In this document: piece after piece, positions 25,390-37,249 of the stretch
Layout: the number at the start of each line of letters is the position of its first letter
Numbering within the stretch: the first letter of the stretch is position 1
From: Actinomucor elegans
Lineage: Eukaryota > Mucoromycota > Mucoromycetes > Mucorales > Mucoraceae
Direction: 5' to 3'
Assembly (NCBI GenBank): GCA_026027325.1
Contig: JAMSLZ010000009.1
Coordinates: forward strand, 682,001-746,000
DNA length: 64,000 nucleotides
Notes under the pieces: model-generated
Database searches by the model: none
Seen by the model: the letters and a program-made list of their open reading frames with translations, nothing else
What the model was told of the DNA's origin: nothing
Translations under genes and position numbers: made by a program

Positions 25390-27111
25390 ATGGTCGAGCA
25401 CCAAACCAGTATTTTAAACAGTAATCATCTTGTTCATGGTTGGCTTATGGACGTTCCTGGATATCGGGACAATTATCGTCATGAACGCCATTTGAAAGAC
25501 CTGAATGATATAAGCGAGCTTGACGAAACGAGGTAAATATACCTTCTATACATTAGTGGGGGTTGGGTGAAAGACTGGGGAAGACAGGGTTTAATTGAAA
25601 TGATAGACGCGTTTGATATATAATAAATGACTAGAGTAGAAGGGCATTGATAGGAGGGTTTCATAGAGGAGGACTTCCTTTGACTTATTATCCGGAATAA
25701 TAACTTTTATGATATATAGTACTACTCGCAAAGAACGACCTACATCACTTGCTTCAATTAGTTCTCAAGACAGTATCAATTTGGATGAACTAATTAAAGC
25801 TAACTTCACTACTGATATGGACGATGAAACCGATTTAACAGCTTTAGCTGCTTTGGATCTTGATGATTCAAATGAAGACTTTTGGAAGATTGATACTGTA
25901 TGAATAAACATATTTTATAGATGACACGTACTGATTTTTTTTTTTAGATGTTTACCTCGGGAAACCCCAATGGTAGTAATAGATCAAAGAGCAGCAATAG
26001 CAGCGAAGATGATTTTCTTTCATCTAAAAATTCGACACTTGAGGACTTACATGATGTTTCTTATTATAATATGAAGAAGGTAAGAAATGGCTCATCAAAT
26101 CCAGAAAAAGTCTTTTAACACGACTTGCTTTTCCTATTAGGCAACTGAACATAGCTTCATCAATACTTCTTTGGATTTGTTTGACACAGTTCATGGTATG
26201 ATTAATCTTAAAAATCATGACTGATTCCTTAGTTACTGATTATGATTACCTTAATAGATTCATATGCAAAGCCTATTTCGAAATTGCAAGGACCATCACC
26301 AGTATCACCTAAGCCTCGCAATACCCAACAAAGATTAGATCGCTCTGGAAGCTTTAGTAGCGATAATAGCTCAAATTCTCAGTCAACAATAACTACCTCT
26401 TCTCGGCATCATAGTAATCGCCATATTTACCCTAGTGCATCGACATCCACTTCATCATTGAGTAGTCATTCTACAGCCAATTCTTCTTTCTTGCCTCGCT
26501 CTACATACCAGTCTTCATCCACAACCACTTCATCCTCTTTAACTTCATCAGAAAGCAAGTTAAAAAGTAGCAAGTCCTTACTTCATCGTAGACCTTCTTT
26601 GGCTTCGAGCATATCTGAAACCTCATCAAGTATTACAACCAGTGAAACTCGTTTACCGCCTTCTCGTTCGCATATTGGATTAGCCAGACGAGCAACCCAC
26701 ATCCCAGCTCCCTCATCTCAGCATGCAGCCTCCAAACTGTCCTCTTCTCCTCATGCGGCTGCCCCTGCACCGCAACGTACCAAGTCCACGGCTACACTAA
26801 AGCACAAGACAAGCACTGGTAGTCTGACCCGGTCTGCGAGTCGCATTGGTCAACCAGCAAGCAATAGAGCAAGTCATATCCCTACGCCTCCTGCACGAAG
26901 CACAACATCTCTTGGCATCTCATCCATCTTTTCTTCTCATTCTCCTCCAAAACAGCAAAAACCTCAGCCTCAGCAAGGACATCGACCTAAGACTTCAATG
27001 GGTTCATTAAAACCTTCTCCTTCTACGTTACGTTCTGGATTACGTACACCAACTACTATCAAACCATCTTCTTCAAAGATGCCTACTTCACGTAGTCTAT
27101 ATACTAAATAG
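25390..27111 (+). CDS. Ser-rich protein with SxIP-like motifs, candidate EB1-binding +TIP (453 aa)
   Basis: Exons 25390-25532, 25720-25897, 25948-26079, 26141-26195 and 26258-27111; the first intron (187 bp) is the longest in the window. The N-terminal 50 residues are the least repetitive part (HGWLMDVPGYRDNYRHERHL) and may be a small conserved module. An acidic stretch follows (TTDMDDETDLTALAALDLDD). The C-terminal 280 residues are Ser/Thr/Pro-rich and basic. Two sites there match the EB1-binding consensus [ST]-x-[IL]-P with basic flanks: T316-H-I-P in RRATHIPAP and S375-H-I-P in NRASHIPTPPAR. Lying 265 bp after kinesin-3, it is a plausible microtubule plus-end protein (inference). I do not recognise the full-length family. 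Confidence 0.75.
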
Positions 27112-27499
27112 GCGAAATCCTCTATAATATACTAATATTTTATCATTTCAAGCAAAATGTATATATAGTTTACTAAAGTTGTGTACATAGCTATAATTTG
27201 GCTCTCTTGATAGAGTTGATCAACACATTACTCTGTCGAGAATACCCACTAATAAAATAATAACAGTTTAATCATTATTAATACTTCTATACTGTTAAGC
27301 GCATTGGTAATAGGAACAATCAGAAAAATCAATATAAAATGTGAGTGATCCCATTGCAATATTAAGAATGGCAGCACAAAGGAGTATAATAACCCACATC
27401 GACAGATGTAAAGTTATTAATATAGTTTATGCAGAATTTAGTTGCACATCGACAGGTATAAATACCATTTTGTTTTTATTATATTAAATGAATTAATGT

Positions 27500-28600
27500 G
27501 AGAAGGGTCTTATCTTTTAGTCTATAGCTGTTATTGGAGTGCTCTATAAGCAAGGCAGCTATGGGACAGATAATGATGGTCTCAGCGGTGATAGTCATCC
27601 AAGGAGTAGGAAGCGTGGAAAGGATACAGATTTAATAGGAGGCTTAAATTCCTGAAAGATAATGCCAATCAATTAGAGGTGGCGACTATTGTATTCATGA
27701 GGCAGCTCGTCAAACTCTGTGTCATTAAACGTAAGCTTATGAAAGAGTAGATCTCTTCATATTTTGTCCATGTCTGGGGAAACCATGGACAGAAGCAACT
27801 GATCCAGTATATGAATTCATAGAGTACTTTTGTAATAACAGCCAACTGTAAAGTAATAATCGCTTTCTAATACTGAATGGCAGATTTGACAGATTGGACT
27901 GACTTAACTGCTTTTCCATGCAAGAGCCGCCATCGAAGGAGAAAACAGTGAGTGAATAGAGATAATAACCAGAACTGCGTCTAATACAGGCTTTGAATAT
28001 ATAGATATGGTAGTTTGTGGATAAGGAGAAGAAGAAGTTTAATGGAAGCGCCGTCAGGAAGCTAGTAACAATGAATAGCCTGTAATGAAATCGTTTAGAG
28101 AGGGCTCGTTTTGAACTAACTAACTGATACCGGCCGATGAGGTGTGTCAGGGAGCCAGGACATAGAATAGGGCGCAAAACTATTAGCAGCACCCCTAGAG
28201 TCCCACGATAAAGGCAGGTCTAACTTATTGACAGTGGTGGCATCCGTGTTTTTAGTTAGTAACAAGTAAAATGAAGTGAAGTTGGATCTGTGGTACCCAT
28301 TGAATCTTTCTATCTAGCTCTATTTGCAAGTTTTTTAGTATAGGCAGTAGCTTGGATTGATGTGAAAGTATTTACGGATTAGTAGATTCAATCGTTAGCA
28401 TATCTGATACCAGATACTTCAAAGGCAGTTGAGACATGGAGTTTGCAGAGAAATTAGACATCCCTTTTTGATTAAACCAATATGGGAGGTCCAGAAGCTA
28501 TTGTGTCGACTGAGAGGAGGTAGCCGTTTGGAGAGATGGTTTCACTTAGATCTTGAGCAGGTGAGTCAACATTGGGATTTGGCCTTTCTTGTACGACGAT
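27500..28600 (-). pseudogene. Decayed coding-like sequence, possibly a second retroelement relic
   Basis: The minus strand has stretches of plausible protein broken by stops and frame changes, for example LPLSWDSRGAANSFAPYS near 28190, and a 151-codon open stretch at 27737-28192. The WDSRG word faintly recalls the start of LINE endonuclease domains (WNCRG), but I see no RT motif and no termini. It could equally be a dead host gene. Confidence 0.25.
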
Positions 28601-28789
28601 AGAACAGTACAATAAGGTGAGGAACTTAGCAAATGAAGATCAGTACTAGAAGAGCAAGATCGGTATGTTAAAGTGCATCATTTGGTTTGTATAGAAGCCG
28701 TTGAAAATAAACTATTTATAATAACATACTCTAGAGTGTATACCAATAAAACTTAAGTTACATCACATTTCTCAAGCAATTTTGGTTTA

Positions 28790-28840
28790 ATTTGCATCCG
28801 ATGACTAGTACATGTTCAGAATGAGTATTGCTTTATCAGA
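28790..28840. repeat. Degenerate dispersed repeat, copy E (fragment)
   Basis: GCATCCGATGACTAGTACATG and TTCAGAATGAG match in order the GCATCTGATCAGTA / CTCAGAAT words of the copy at 6010-6130. Short and diverged. Confidence 0.35.
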
Positions 28841-29319
28841 ATCATTAATTAACTGAAACGCAAAGAGCACATTGAATATGATGAGTATCTTATATTAAGG
28901 ATATATAAATGAATTTTAAGTAAACTGATTCTAATGATTCATAGATCTTTGGACCAATCCAGATTTAATGTCACAACTAAAGATTAACAATTATTCATAT
29001 TGAGCTTCTGCATGTATTGCAGCTATTATTTAGTCAGAATACAACGAGTATACTAGATTTGATGAACAGAACTATAATTATATCTGTTTCCTTGTAAACT
29101 GAATCTAATAATCTTTAGGTTTCCTACCTAGCAAGTGCTCCATGCACAGAAAAAATTGACTCATCAGTTATCTATAATACACTATCTATAGTGATATAGG
29201 ATACTTTTCTTAATCAATTAACAGATTATTTCTAAATCTAATATTTAGATATCACTAAATCGATATCTGGATGTACAAAGGGGGGGTTTTTTTTTATTAA
29301 AAGCAAATACAATAAATAA

Positions 29320-31014
29320 TTAGATGATATTCATTTTCAAAGCATCCGTATGGCCATATTGGGCGGCTTTCTTGAACCATTTGTTTGCCATATCTATGGA
29401 CTTCGGCACACCGATACCATTCTCCGAATAAACACCCAAAGTGTAATATGCTTTAGCTGCCAGTGTTTTTAGTTGCATATACTTGGCCAACTTAGCTGAT
29501 TTTCGAGCCCACAAGTACGCCTCTTGATCCGACTGCATTAACATGTTTGTCTTGAGCGAACCAGTCAAATACCAACCCGAGAGAGCCAAACAAGCTTCTG
29601 CATAATCTTGCTGGGCTGCCAAAGTGTACCAATAAATTGACTGTGCTTCATCTTCAGGACAGAAATAACCACATTCGTAACATTCACCCAATTTAAACTG
29701 GCTTGGCGCGTAACCTAATCGGGCAGCATTATGAAGTAGCTTGAGGGCGTACTTGAAATCAGTAATCATACTGGTGCCTTCGCATTCTCTCGTCAAATGT
29801 ACTATAGCTAACGCGTGTAATGCTTGTGGCATAGCGATGCCTTTATGACTGCCTATGGTTGTTGCCTTTGATTCATCATCGCCAGGAGCCAAAGGAGCCA
29901 AAGCTGTACCGGCAGCTCGTTGAAGCCAAATCACAGCCTCTCGCCTGGACACGAGTTGGTGGCAATATCCTCGCATCAGAATCACGCCGAGTTTATACAT
30001 ACTGGGTACATGCATCAAATTAGCAGCCTTGCGATAGAAGATCAATGCACAGTTGCCGTCTTTGGGTGTACCAATACCTAATTCATAGCATACGGCGGTA
30101 CGGTAAGTGGCTTCAACGTGTCCATATTTTGATGCTTGAAAATACCATTGAAATGCGCGTCGATGGTTGATGGGCCATCCAAGCGCGCCCATACCATAAC
30201 AGCTACCTAGCAGAAACTGTGCTTCTGCCTCTGCACCTTTACCAGCAACTTGACTTGTATGAGCTAGTTGCTTTAACAATTTGCGTGATTCCATCACCAT
30301 GGCTTCGCCCAAGGTACTAGGCACAATGGATAAATTACTAGAGTGTTGCTTCAATGTAGACATGATGTCTTCAAGCATACCGTTGCTTTGACGCTTGGTT
30401 TGTTCAGCAGAAAGGGCTGTGTTATTGGAAGGATCGACTTGCCATGCGCTTTCCATCAAGTGCAAACAAAGCGCTAGTTGCGATTGAGGCGTGCCTTCTG
30501 ATTGTTCTTTTTCGTAAAGACTGTGAACTTCATCTATACTAGAGGGGATTGGCCATTTATCATGAAACTCGCTTCCACAACTGAGATGGCCAGTTGATTT
30601 AGCTCCGCCTTTCAAAGATTGCTCCAAATCTTGATAGGAATTGAATATAGGATCGGTAGGCAAAGTTTCCATTGGCTCAGAAAGCGAAGAGGATTGTGAT
30701 ACTGTTTTATTAGGGTGCTCTTCTTTTAATTCATTTAATGTATCGGTCGATTCTATAAAGTTTAAATCGAGCTCAAGTAATGAACTGCCACTGAAACTGC
30801 TTCGTTCTTTGCCTTTGTCTTCCTTTTTGTCGATGGTGCTTACTGATTCAACGCTTTCATGAGTTATTACATCAATAGTGGGTGATTGCTTGCTTCGATT
30901 TCGAATAACCGATTTCAACGCTGATGTATCGATATCCTCTTTGGTAGCAGGCGCAAGTGTTTCTTCTGTTGATTTTGAATGAAAATGACGCCACCTCTGA
31001 GCGAGAGATTGCAT
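29320..31014 (-). CDS. Sel1-repeat protein, Chs4/Skt5-like (564 aa)
   Basis: A single intact exon on the minus strand. The N-terminal 180 residues are Ser-rich and probably disordered. From about 265 to the end there are tandem Sel1-like repeats of 36-38 residues (AEAQFLLGSCYGMGALG; YRTAVCYELGIGTPKDG; ALIFYRKAANLMHVPSMYKLG; SQFKLGECYECGYFCPED; YYTLGVYSENGIGVPKS). These helical solenoids are protein-docking platforms. The combination of disordered N-terminus and Sel1 array resembles fungal Chs4/Skt5, the activator of chitin synthase at septa and bud necks. It ends in DALKMNII and lacks the CaaX prenylation box of yeast Skt5. The Sel1 call is firm; the chitin-synthase role is inference. Confidence 0.87.
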   Translation of the reverse strand: MQSLAQRWRHFHSKSTEETLAPATKEDIDTSALKSVIRNRSKQSPTIDVITHESVESVSTIDKKEDKGKERSSFSGSSLLELDLNFIESTDTLNELKEEHPNKTVSQSSSLSEPMETLPTDPIFNSYQDLEQSLKGGAKSTGHLSCGSEFHDKWPIPSSIDEVHSLYEKEQSEGTPQSQLALCLHLMESAWQVDPSNNTALSAEQTKRQSNGMLEDIMSTLKQHSSNLSIVPSTLGEAMVMESRKLLKQLAHTSQVAGKGAEAEAQFLLGSCYGMGALGWPINHRRAFQWYFQASKYGHVEATYRTAVCYELGIGTPKDGNCALIFYRKAANLMHVPSMYKLGVILMRGYCHQLVSRREAVIWLQRAAGTALAPLAPGDDESKATTIGSHKGIAMPQALHALAIVHLTRECEGTSMITDFKYALKLLHNAARLGYAPSQFKLGECYECGYFCPEDEAQSIYWYTLAAQQDYAEACLALSGWYLTGSLKTNMLMQSDQEAYLWARKSAKLAKYMQLKTLAAKAYYTLGVYSENGIGVPKSIDMANKWFKKAAQYGHTDALKMNII

Positions 31015-31177
31015 GGTAATGTACTAAGATAAAGAAGAAGACAGAGAATGAAAGTAGGCGTCCAACAAAACTGTTCTATTCGTTTATTTTTTACACTATA
31101 TGAGCGCGCAAGCACTCAAGGAATAAACAGTCGGATATAGCAAACATTCGTAATTTTAATGGCCTGCAATATATAAT

Positions 31178-34100
31178 CTAATCCTCAAGTTCCTCAACCC
31201 AAGCTTTGGAAATGAGTTCTTTCGCAGCCTTGATGTTGGCATCGTATTCTTCAATTAGCTTCTGAGTAGAAGCCACCTTGGTCAATAAGAATTTAATACG
31301 GTTTTCAATCTCTCTTGGAGGTCTATTCCCATTATTGATATTTGTCAGCTTGCTAATGATATCTTCAAGCTTGGCCATGTCAGTTTCGGATTGTTTTTTT
31401 AGGACAGTGTTAGATTCAACCTCCATAGAAGCAGCAAAGATAGTATCAGATATCAAACGATTGAATACAGTGTAATATACAGGCTTGCCTGGTCGGATCG
31501 AATGAGCGCGACCTAAAAGCAGCAATGAATCAGTAAATACTCATCTTTTGCTATTAACGTTTGCTTACCTTCTTTTTGAGAAATGATAATTAATTCAGCT
31601 CTTTCCATGGCTTTCAAAGGTCCTTCTGATCCTCCAAAAACAGGACTCCATCGTAGCTCGTCATAATTAATCTAGATTTGCGAGATTAGCGATAACGAAA
31701 ACCAACAAACAAATTATTGTACTTACACTCATTTTGTTTGTTAAAAGTTTCACAATAGTCCAGAATTGTGTTGGAGTCCATTCAAGCTTGGTGTCAACAT
31801 CATAAGAGTCTCCGAAACCATACTTGCGGATATCGATCAAGTTACGACTAACAATATCCTCGAAAGCAGCTATTTACAAAGTCAGTACCTTGCTATAAGA
31901 AACAATCAAGATATACCTACATTTCGCATCCATATTAACCTTCATCTTTTGTACCAGCATCTCTAGTTCGGTCAAACGACCGCCTAATGCGGCTACAACA
32001 TCATGAAGATCAGGATCTTGAATATCTGATCCAAGCTGCTTATTAATAAATGACATGGCCATCTCGGGTGGCGCATCAGAAAGTGCTACAGTTGAGAAAC
32101 TTCTACCGGGAAGCGCTTTTCGGTTGATAATTGTTAGTGCGACTGTTACATATGGTATGATCTACTATACCTTTTCCAAGAACTTTCATTACACCAGCAT
32201 TGGAGCTAACAAACACAACATGGGCGATCTCGTTTTCAATCAAGAGAGCAGCCCAGTCAGCTAATTCATCCCATAGCATCGTGTTCTTTGCCGTTTCACG
32301 GTACATAAAGTTATCAATCACAACAATAGGAATGTTCTTTACATCCGAGTTTTCATCATCCGACTTTTCATGGTATTCGTACTTTTGTGCTTTATGGCCA
32401 AGGATCAAGCTTTTAATACGGCTCATGATATTTTCACGTTCTGCATCTTCTGTAGCTCTACGACGCGCTTCCTTTTCACTAGGCACGATTTCTCCCAAGG
32501 CTATAGCAACTGTTTCCAAGATGGCTCTGATTTGAGCATCCACACTGGTAGTGAAACCAGCCTTTTGACCTGTGGTGGCCGTCACTACCGTATCAACTAA
32601 TCCACTGATCGAAGAAATCCAGGTAAACACTGGGAAATAGCCCACTTCCTTGGCTAAATCTTTGATCATCTCAGATTGGTGACTTGATTGACCGACGTCC
32701 TCACAATCAATAAAGAGCGTATTTCTATGATAAAGGCAATTAGATGATGACCACAGCTATTCAGTGATGTATTTACTTTCTGTCTTTGAGAACAGATTTA
32801 ACCATGGAAGACTTTCCACTACCCTGGTGACCAGTAACAAGAACAAAGGTTTCTAGATGATTCAATCAGTTTCTTCATGTTATTAGATGTGAGCTTGTAA
32901 CTTACCTGGTGTTTCTGCAAGATACGAAATGAGTTTATCTGTCTTTTCAGCGTCATCAGCCCATACTGAGTAGCCAGAAGGGTTCAAATAGCTCTTGGAA
33001 GAAGTGGAAGGCATGAAATGAGCCCAAGTTTCGTTACGCAACCAACGGTAAATGGCATATTCTTCAGGATTGAATCGTTGGGTTACTTTGGATGTAATAA
33101 AGAAGACACGGATTGGATCAAATACAGCATAAGTTATACCAGCGACAATGGCTGCAAAAATAGGGATGGTGATACGAGGATGCTCTATAATCCAATCTTT
33201 TACAACGTTGGTTCTCTATGATGATTGAATCTATGTCAATTCCCAATTAACTCTTAGATCTCTTAAATCTTACCAACTGTCTTTCATACAAGACATTCAA
33301 CCTTGTACCGTCCACAATGTGGCCATGTAAGCAGTTACGAGCGCTAGTAGCAGATCGAACACGCGTAAACTGTACAATAGCATATCGAGCAGGATCCTTG
33401 GCTTTGATAGGATTTGGATAAAGCGCTATATCAAAAATCTTGCCATAGGGTCTCAAATGCTGATATAATCTTTCTACATTGACTGCCTCTCCTTGGAACT
33501 CTACACGAAGACGTTGGGTAGGGTATCTGGCCAGGATATCCTCCATAAAAGGTTCGCCTTTTACCAAAAAGGCCCTAACTGATTGAAAGTTGAATGGTGC
33601 CACGATATTATGGGTTCGAATATGATCATTAATTCGAGCTACGATATCTTTAGCGACCTCAACTTTTGACTCGTCCGTACTTTTAAATGAAAACTTTACG
33701 ATTGCACCACCGTCCTTTGTACTACAGACAATGAAAAAGATCAACAAAAGTGTATATGATATCTAGAGCGCGTTCTTTACCGAGCAAAGATCTGTTTGAT
33801 AGCAAAATTATGAGGCAATTCTTCGGAAGGTATCGCTTGATGAGCTTTTGTTTCGAGAAATGTCTTTGAATTTCGAAAAACAAGCTGACGTATATCGAGA
33901 ACGCCCATTCTTAGCGGAAATACATTATCGAGATAAAGTTGGGCTGTTTGTTCCCGAGAAATATGGCTAATTGGTATATCTGTAGCGATAGACTGTGGGA
34001 TGAATTAGTTCTTTGGCATAATATATGGAGTGGAACTTGGGCTCACTTTGTCTATGAGGCTTGGGACTTTGGATACGTTTGAAACTTCCTGAGTGAGATG

Positions 34101-34250
34101 AGCAGAGAAGGTTTTGATAGATCGACTTGGGTTGGCATTAACGAATGAAGGTCTCAAGGCAAATACACTTTTTGGTATTATAGTACATGTGGTTTTTTTC
34201 ACAATTTCTCTTCTCGCCCAAGAATTAACTTGAATCCTGGACAGCAACAT
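31178..34250 (-). CDS. YME2: Yme2-type mitochondrial escape protein, inner membrane RNA12 ATPase (859 aa)
   Basis: Ten exons, minus-strand order: 34250-34047, 33992-33781, 33721-33274, 33215-32906, 32852-32777, 32724-32171, 32115-31921, 31869-31727, 31671-31569 and 31512-31178. All frames join cleanly and the length is close to that of yeast Yme2. The basic N-terminus is a likely mitochondrial targeting sequence. An RRM-like domain follows at about 190-285 (RLRVEFQGEAVNVERLYQHL; RYAIVQF), then a transmembrane span at about 303-322, and a P-loop ATPase (RNA12) domain with Walker A GHQGSGKSS at 399-407 and a Walker B-like PIVVIDNF. Yme2 acts in the inner membrane in mitochondrial DNA maintenance and nucleoid organisation. 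A charged C-terminal helix closes the protein. Confidence 0.94.
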
Positions 34251-36061
34251 GGTTGAAAGAGGAAAGGGTACGCGGGAACTATCGTATCGAAAATTTTAAT
34301 AAAAGCCTGACTGAGTCAAAATTCTAAGTTTGATCTAGCTTCTGCTACTGCCTTTGACGCGTAAATGATGAAATCTACCCATATGGCAACAAGCCCAGTG
34401 ACCTGTAAAATCTCAAGTATCATTGCTAATAGATCTCTTCTAGACCTTCAGTGTATTGTAGCTCTTATCCTAGAGAGGAAGGACATTGCTAAAGCTTAAA
34501 TAGAACAATCTTCAGTATCTAACAAAATTCAGCAAGGGATTTAGTTCGTGCAAGAACAGCGGCTCACCAAGTAAAACATATAAAATACAGTATTCCAGGA
34601 TACTGTAGCAAACTAAATAACGTTATACATATATATTTTGTTTATTCATAACAGTGTCCTTGCTAATACAGTATGTCACCAAAAAAATAGATACTAGAAT
34701 CTTAGTTTCGTTAGTCAACGAAGAATAAATGTGGAACACGCACTATGGGAAGAAGAATCGAGGCTATATAAATAAGTCCGAGGAATTTTACCAGGCTCTC
34801 CTTTCCACAAAAAAAAAATATTTAGTTGAGCTTGGTGCAATTTTTGATCAATGTGGAATATTGTTAAGTTATATTGAGCTGTATGGCAAATACTATCACT
34901 TGCATTCGATGTAATTATTGTAAATATGCTCGATAAAAGCTTCCAATATATGGCATTTCTACGGTTATATATGAAATTTGTAAGCTCACTTTGTTTGTAT
35001 CTTTAAATGAGAATACAATAATATCATATGAAATCCACAATAACGTGTAATTTCATTGATCTACAAATTTACGAGTTCCGTAAGTTGAATGAATTTTTTC
35101 CGTAGTGGCACTGGTCGATATATTAGGTCAAACACCTTCAGCTACAAATCTCTTCTAAATCATTAAACAGTAAAGGCTCTGGTTTGATTTCCAGTAGATA
35201 CGTAGAATAAACAACGGGCCTTTTACGTGATATAATTTTGTAGTGGTTGAAGCAAATATACAGGCGCTATACAATTCCGATTGTATGGAACAAATATATT
35301 CGTTTTAAATTTCCAAAGTATTTAGTCTGAAAAGAGGCCTGGTGTATATGAGTTTTTGATCAATCTTGATCTAGCGTTGCATCTGATGTGTAAGGTCATC
35401 TTGTTCCGAATGAGCTGCTGCCTCTACTAAACTTCGATACTTGAATTTTACCAAATGACTTGAAAACAGTACATGTGCTCTAAATCAAATAGCACTAAAT
35501 CGGAAGCGGACTGTATTTGTATACATATTTATCTAGAGTTTCTTATAGACGATTAGAGCAATGGCCCTGGAAGAATATTCGTGGCGCTAACATTCTAGCT
35601 TGATAAATGAATTTCTTAGTACACTTTTGGTGTTCAGGGACCATTTAAACCCTAGTTTTTTTTTTTAGTCAAGCGGCAAAGAAACGCTCTCCACACATTT
35701 TGAATGTATTATCTAGAGACCCCATTTCAATTCAATCCAGATATACCGAGTCTTAAAGGTTTACCACTGGAAATATATGCTAGATATTTTAGTCATTTAG
35801 CGTTGCATAGGGTAACTATGCAATTTTCCTGTACAAATCACGGCTTGTTCTTTTGTTATTTGTAGTTCCAGAAAATCCCTGCATCCTTTAAGAGTTCTTG
35901 GCGATCAACGGTTGTATATAGGGGAAGAGCAAAAATCAATATTTATACTGCAGCACATATGCTCTCCTTAGATATTGTTTACATACTATTTAATCGCTAT
36001 CGACTGCTATTTTCCTTCTATCTCTTCTTGTTCTTGATTTTATTCTTTTTATTAAACAATC
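34251..36061. other. Intergenic region between divergent YME2 and SFC1 genes
   Basis: About 1.8 kb, AT-rich. TTGACGCGTAAA at 34355-34366 lies about 105 bp before the Yme2 ATG. A degenerate repeat copy sits at 35335-35450. The C/T-rich leader before 36062 is the SFC1 promoter side. A 61-codon frame at 34729 has no supporting features. Confidence 0.5.
35335..35450. repeat. Degenerate dispersed repeat, copy C
   Basis: In order: GCCTGGTGTATATG, TTGATCAATCTTGATCTAGCG, TTGCATCTGATGTGTAAGGTC, TTGTTCCGAATGAGCTGCTG and CCTCTACTA. The last words match the copy at 6010-6130 almost exactly. Decayed element. Confidence 0.5.
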
Positions 36062-37249
36062 ATGGCTCGTAATAACAATAGTAACCAAAAAACACCACTG
36101 CTTACCCACTTAGTCGCTGGTGGAGCGGCTGGTTTTATGGAAGCATGTAGCTGTCATCCTTTAGATACTATCAAGGTCAGAATGCAACTTTCAAAGACTG
36201 GTTCCAGAAATGCTAGTGTAAGTTTATAAAATATTGAAGTTTTCAAGGTATTAAGATGTTTAGCAAATAGGGACAGCGTCTTGGGTTTATAGGTGTAGGC
36301 GCAAAGATAGTCAGAAATGAATCATTTTGGGCTTTATATAAAGGTTTGGGAGCAGTTGTATCAGGTATCGTACCAAAGATGGCTATTCGTTTCTCTTCAT
36401 TTGAGCTATACAAATCTTGGATGGCTGATGCCAATGGCGTTGTGAGCACTGGCTCTGTATTCTTGGGTAAGGTGCCTTGATCTTTGCACCAAGCGTCGAG
36501 TTTCTAATTGTTTATGCATAGCTGGACTTGCTGCTGGTACAACGGAAGCAGTTCTAGTTGTAAGCCCTATGGATTTGATCAAGATTCGCCTGCAGGTATA
36601 TTTGTACATGGTTTAAATAGAACAAAGAACTTATTCTTTGTGTTGGGGTGATTAGGCACAGCGTCACTCTATGGCAGATCCTTTGGATATTCCCAAATAT
36701 CGTAACGCTCCTCATGCAGCTTACACGATTATCAAGGAAGAAGGCGTTCGAGCTTTATATAAAGGCGTTACATTAACTGCCTTGAGACAAGGTATACATA
36801 TATACGCACTGTAAGTATACTGCATATTTTAACAAATATTTTCATTAGCCACCAACCAAGCTGCCAATTTCACCGCATATCAAGAAATGAAAAAAATTGC
36901 CCAACGTGTTCAAGACTTGTCCGAATTGCCTTCATATCAGCATTTAGTTCTAGGCGGTGTTTCAGGTGCTATGGGTCCTCTTTCTAATGCTCCTATTGAT
37001 ACTATCAAAACGCGTATTCAGAGATCTACTGCTCCAGGCAACGGTTTTGAGAGGTTTAAGGTTGTTACAACTGAAATTATGAGAAAGGAAGGCTTCTTTG
37101 CTTTCTACAAGGGCTTAACTCCTCGTTTATTGAGAGTTGCACCTGGACAAGCAGTGACTTTTATGGTTTATGAAAAGGTAAAGGCTCTTATTGATCGATT
37201 TTCTGAAAAGGTGCAAGATGGTGAAATCCCTACGAAATTGACCAAGTAA
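36062..37249 (+). CDS. SFC1: Mitochondrial succinate-fumarate carrier (320 aa)
   Basis: Exons 36062-36217, 36271-36466, 36522-36595, 36656-36791 and 36849-37249. Three mitochondrial-carrier repeats each carry the PxDxx[KR] signature: PLDTIK (33-38), PMDLIK and PIDTIK. Diagnostic stretches follow yeast Sfc1/Acr1 closely: LYKGLGAVVSGIVPKMAIRF, ATNQAANFTAY, SNAPIDTIKTR and RVAPGQAVTFMVYE. The protein exchanges cytosolic succinate for mitochondrial fumarate across the inner membrane, linking the glyoxylate cycle to gluconeogenesis on acetate, ethanol or lipids. Length is normal. The short N-terminus lacks a presequence, as expected for carriers. Confidence 0.96.

Larger units (their letters stand above)
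27112..29319. other. Gene-poor interval with decayed coding-like DNA
   Basis: About 2.2 kb. The minus strand at about 27500-28600 has protein-like but repeatedly broken frames (separate entry). A degenerate repeat copy lies near 28790. The rest is AT-rich. Near 29280 there is a G7T9 run just past the stop of the Sel1-repeat gene. Confidence 0.5.
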
